Assembly: GCA_963747515.1 (NCBI GenBank)
Contig: CAVVFN010000008.1
Span: 744,001 to 808,000, forward strand
Length of the DNA stretch: 64,000 nt
From: Mariniphaga sp963747515
GTDB taxonomy: Bacteria; Bacteroidota; Bacteroidia; Bacteroidales; Prolixibacteraceae
Direction: 5' to 3'
Positions 61,251 to 64,000 of this stretch are shown piece after piece; position 1 is the stretch's first letter; every line of letters begins with the position of its first letter. The position numbers were made by a program, and so were the translations under genes. Below the pieces are notes generated by a model. The model searched no databases. It worked only from the letters and a program-made list of their open reading frames with translations, and was not told the origin of the DNA.

Positions 61251-62219
61251 TTAGAATACTACCGGCTTTAAATTCAAACCTGAAGTTTCCTTTAGCCCAA
61301 ACATCAGGTTCATATTCTGTACAGCCTGGCCTGATGCTCCTTTAATCAAGTTATCGGTTAAACTGATTACAGTTAATTTATCCCTGTGTTTCTCAAGGTA
61401 TAGAATTGCTTTGTTGGTATTTACCACTTGTTTAAGCGATGGATTACCATCTGACACAAAAACAAAGGGATGTGTTTTATAAAACTTAAGGTACAAATCC
61501 TTTGCCTCCTCAAGAGAACCTTCAAAACGGGTATAAGCCGATACAAAAATACCCCTGGTATGATTTCCACGTATGGGGACAAAATTAAGCTCATTTGAAA
61601 AATCAGGCTGTAACTGTTTAAAACTTTGAATAATCTCTCCTTCATGCTGATGTTGAAAGATTTTGTACGCTGAGAGGTTACTGTTGCGCCAGCTGAAATG
61701 AGATGTTTCAGTAGGTTGTTGTCCCGCACCAGTTGAGCCGGTTATTGCCTGTACATGTACCTCATCCTGAAAAAGTTTGTTTGCAGCCAAAGGCAACAGT
61801 GCAAGTTCTATCCCCGTAGCAAAACATCCCGGATTTGCAATCCTTGAGGCATGCCTTATCTTCTCACGGTTCAATTCTGGTAAGCCATATAAAAAATCAT
61901 TGCCTGCTCTTTCTATCCTGAAATCGTGGCTTAAATCAACAATTTTTAGATGTGCAGGAATCTCATTTTTTTCAATAAATTCATTTGATTTGCCGTGCCC
62001 CATGCACAGGAAAACAATTTCTGCATCCTTTAAAGGCAGATCATCCGTAAAAACCAGGTCAGTATCACCAATTAAATCATCATGTACTTTATAAACCGGA
62101 TTCCCTGCGTTGCTGGTACTCTGAACAAACACCACCTCAACCTGCGGATGGTTGATTAAAATCCGCAACAATTCACCAGCCGTATAACCTGCCCCTCCAA
62201 TAATGCCAACTTTAACCAT
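61251..62219 (-). CDS. argC: N-acyl-gamma-glutamyl-phosphate reductase
   Basis: A 322-residue reductase: Rossmann motif VGIIGGAGYTAGELLRIL, CMGHGKS, DLSHDFRIE, the catalytic Cys in IANPGCFATGIELALLPL, TGSTGAGQQPTE and PIRGNHTRGIFVS. It follows argG by four bases. Confidence 0.94.
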   Translation of the reverse strand: MVKVGIIGGAGYTAGELLRILINHPQVEVVFVQSTSNAGNPVYKVHDDLIGDTDLVFTDDLPLKDAEIVFLCMGHGKSNEFIEKNEIPAHLKIVDLSHDFRIERAGNDFLYGLPELNREKIRHASRIANPGCFATGIELALLPLAANKLFQDEVHVQAITGSTGAGQQPTETSHFSWRNSNLSAYKIFQHQHEGEIIQSFKQLQPDFSNELNFVPIRGNHTRGIFVSAYTRFEGSLEEAKDLYLKFYKTHPFVFVSDGNPSLKQVVNTNKAILYLEKHRDKLTVISLTDNLIKGASGQAVQNMNLMFGLKETSGLNLKPVVF

Positions 62220-62223
62220 GCGT

Positions 62224-63417
62224 TTAAATTTTCTTATTCACTTTATGGTACACCTTCAACGGATTTGCCAATATTTTGGTAAAGCCTTTCACATCATCGG
62301 CAGTCCATGCCTTAACGGTTTCACCATAATCACCAAAACCGGATTTCATCAGATCGTGCTGTGATTCTACTCCCTGCAATTCAAAACGATAAGGTTGCAG
62401 TTTAACAAATACCTTTCCTGAAACATTTTCCTGTGAATCCTGCAAAAATGTTTCAATATTTCGCATCACCGGTTCATGGTACATGGCTTCGTGAAGAAAC
62501 ATTCCGTACCAGTTTGCCAGTTGTTCCTTCCAGTAAGCCTGCCATTTGGTAAGTGTATGTTTTTCCAGCAGGTGGTGCGCTTTAATTATAATTAATGGAG
62601 CAGCAGCCTCAAATCCTACCCGTCCTTTAATTCCGATAATTGTATCTCCTACATGAATATCGCGGCCGATGGCATATTTTGAAGCTATTTTTTCAAGTGA
62701 CTGAATTGCTTGTGGTCCATTGGCAAAAGATTTCCCGTCGATTCGTTTCACTTCCCCTTTTTCAAATTCCAGGGTGATAATCTTCTCATCCTGTGCTTCA
62801 AGCTGGCTCGGAAAAGCTTCATCAGGAAGTCCTTTGCCGGATGTAAGGGTCTCCTTTCCGCCTACACTGGTGCCCCATATTCCCTGATTTATGGAATACT
62901 GCATTTTTTCAGAATCAATTTCCACACCATGCTCTTTCAGGAAATCTACTTCTTGCTGACGGCTTAACATCAGGTCACGTATGGGTGTTACAATTTCAAT
63001 ATCGGGGGCAAGCACCTGAAATGTAAGGTCAAACCGCACCTGGTCGTTACCGGCACCTGTACTTCCATGGGCAATGTATCGGGCACCAATTTCTTTTGCA
63101 TAGTTAATAGAGGCAATTGCCTGAAAAACCCTTTCTGAACTTACTGAAACGGGATAAGTATTGTTTCGCAGAATATTACCATAAACCATATAGCGTATGC
63201 ACTTCCTGTAATATTCATCGGTCACATCAAGAGTAACGTGTTCTTTTGCCCCCAGAGAATAAGCTTTTTCCTCTATACGTTTTAATTCACTTTCGGAAAA
63301 ACCTCCTGTATTAGCGATTGCAGTATAAACTTCAAAACCTTTCTCTTCTTTTAAATACTTAACGCAAAAGGAGGTATCGAGCCCTCCGCTGAATGCCAAA
63401 ACCAACTTTTTATTCAT
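62224..63417 (-). CDS. argG: Argininosuccinate synthase
   Basis: A 397-residue enzyme joining citrulline and aspartate. ATP-binding motif LAFSGGLDTSFCVKYL, TLDVTDEYY, RYIAHGSTGAGNDQVRFDLT, the SVGGKETLTSGKGLPDEAF segment and MFLHEAMYHEPVMRNIETFL. Usual length for this Bacteroidota form is 395-405. In this cluster it is the second gene after the acetyltransferase. Confidence 0.95.
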   Translation of the reverse strand: MNKKLVLAFSGGLDTSFCVKYLKEEKGFEVYTAIANTGGFSESELKRIEEKAYSLGAKEHVTLDVTDEYYRKCIRYMVYGNILRNNTYPVSVSSERVFQAIASINYAKEIGARYIAHGSTGAGNDQVRFDLTFQVLAPDIEIVTPIRDLMLSRQQEVDFLKEHGVEIDSEKMQYSINQGIWGTSVGGKETLTSGKGLPDEAFPSQLEAQDEKIITLEFEKGEVKRIDGKSFANGPQAIQSLEKIASKYAIGRDIHVGDTIIGIKGRVGFEAAAPLIIIKAHHLLEKHTLTKWQAYWKEQLANWYGMFLHEAMYHEPVMRNIETFLQDSQENVSGKVFVKLQPYRFELQGVESQHDLMKSGFGDYGETVKAWTADDVKGFTKILANPLKVYHKVNKKI

Positions 63418-63528
63418 AATGAAAATTGTTAAAAAAGTGACAGAAACGCCATAAAAACTATTTATATCAGGAAATCTTTCCCCTTTTACTGTTTAATAAA
63501 ATGCTGAACGTCCTGTCACTTCATATTT

Positions 63529-64000
63529 TTATTTATTATCTGCAGCAGTTTTTTTTGTAAAAACATTTTTCGACTTTAAAACATCAAGAAGGCTTCTTTT
63601 TCTTATGCCATTTACATTCTTTGCAGTTTTTTCCCAAGCCGGATCATAAAGCATTCCTGTACAAAGGCATTTTGTGCGCTCCATCCGCATCAGGATATCA
63701 TAATTCACACAGCCCTTGCATCCGTTCCAAAACTGGTCGTCATTTGTTAATTCCGAGAATGTTACCGGCCGGTAACCTAATTCGTGGTTGATCTTCATAA
63801 CAGCTAAACCTGTTGTCAATCCAAAAATTTTTGCATCGGGATATTTCTTCCTTGACAATTCGAATGCTTTATTTTTTATCTCTTTAGCCAGGCCATAGCC
63901 TCTGTATTCAGGGACAACAATTAAACCCGAATTTGCTACAAAGCCCTTGTTCCCCCAGGTTTCAATATAGCAAAATCCGGCAAAAACATCTTCATCCAAA
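63529..64000 (-). CDS. GNAT acetyltransferase of the arginine cluster (5' end outside window)
   Basis: At least 157 codons, open at the window edge. The acetyl-CoA-binding segment VVPEYRGYGLAKEIKNKAFE with R-G-x-G-L/x-A and the following GLTTGLAVMKINHELGYRPV show a GNAT fold. The C-terminus has cysteines in CKGCVNYD and KCLCTGM that may bind a metal. A protein of this kind heads the arginine cluster in Bacteroides; whether it acylates glutamate or has another role is unresolved. First gene of the operon as seen here. Confidence 0.8.
   Translation of the reverse strand, partial: LDEDVFAGFCYIETWGNKGFVANSGLIVVPEYRGYGLAKEIKNKAFELSRKKYPDAKIFGLTTGLAVMKINHELGYRPVTFSELTNDDQFWNGCKGCVNYDILMRMERTKCLCTGMLYDPAWEKTAKNVNGIRKRSLLDVLKSKNVFTKKTAADNK

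Noticed and set aside
1..64000. tRNA, rRNA, CRISPR, insertion sequence or prophage signals
   Set aside because: Intergenic regions were read for cloverleaf-like ends, repeat-spacer arrays and transposase motifs and none was found; a dedicated scan could still reveal a small RNA.

Overview
The window (about 64 kb, AT-rich) comes from a member of the Bacteroidota. Evidence: Bacteroidota-type promoters (TAnnTTTG -7 boxes, e.g. before pabB, pirin, MATE, typA), a type IX secretion-linked gene set (two PorP/SprF proteins beside a 1621-residue adhesin with a gliding-motility C-terminal sorting domain), a V-type ATPase with a DUF2764 subunit, and an N-succinylornithine-dependent arginine cluster. The mix suggests an anaerobic or facultative marine/sediment Bacteroidia, perhaps Marinilabiliales; that placement is inference.

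Layout. 1-4318 (minus): part of a V-type ATPase operon (E, DUF2764, A, B); the A gene has two single-base frameshifts. 4827-7034: a Tat-type TIM-barrel sugar isomerase, an SDR whose YxxxK lysine is replaced by Asn, and a 52-residue DUF1328 membrane peptide. 7035-7962 is gene-poor. 7963-29997 (minus): one run of 16 genes, apparently one long operon. Read in transcription order it encodes three tandem secreted PQQ-like beta-propellers, a membrane-anchored propeller, a CCNP-motif NHL propeller, a 64-residue Tat-type cysteine miniprotein, a Tat-type polyferredoxin, a NapH/NosR-like membrane ferredoxin, a 3-TM propeller fusion, a NuoE-NuoF-ferredoxin fusion, a GxDLY SGNH hydrolase, a NuoG/GltD-like flavoprotein, another propeller, a GT4 glycosyltransferase and a LolCDE-like ABC transporter. 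I regard this as the most interesting part: it looks like a pathway linking cytoplasmic NAD(P)H to extracytoplasmic redox proteins, without any recognisable terminal catalytic subunit.

30437-36410 (minus): typA, a histidine-kinase remnant (plus strand), then etfB-etfA-acyl-CoA dehydrogenase. 36411-37522 is mostly non-coding, with a frameshifted small-ORF locus and several hairpins. 37523-44028: ECF sigma factor with a conserved small partner, uvrA, pirin and a MATE exporter. 44425-52074: a HEAT-like protein, two PorP/SprF proteins and, convergent, the giant C-type-lectin/PKD adhesin containing five tandem repeats of exactly 525 bp.

52085-55543: dihydroorotate-dehydrogenase-like protein, YggS, and pabB-pabC for p-aminobenzoate. 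55587-64000 (minus): an arginine/proline operon (GNAT, argG, argC, argD, proC, proB, proA, argF') ending in a truncated DapA-family gene. The carbamoyltransferase has Pro at position 90, the residue that marks the succinylornithine enzyme of Bacteroides fragilis.

No rRNA, tRNA, CRISPR array, insertion sequence or prophage was recognised. All functional names come from motif recognition by eye, without database searches.
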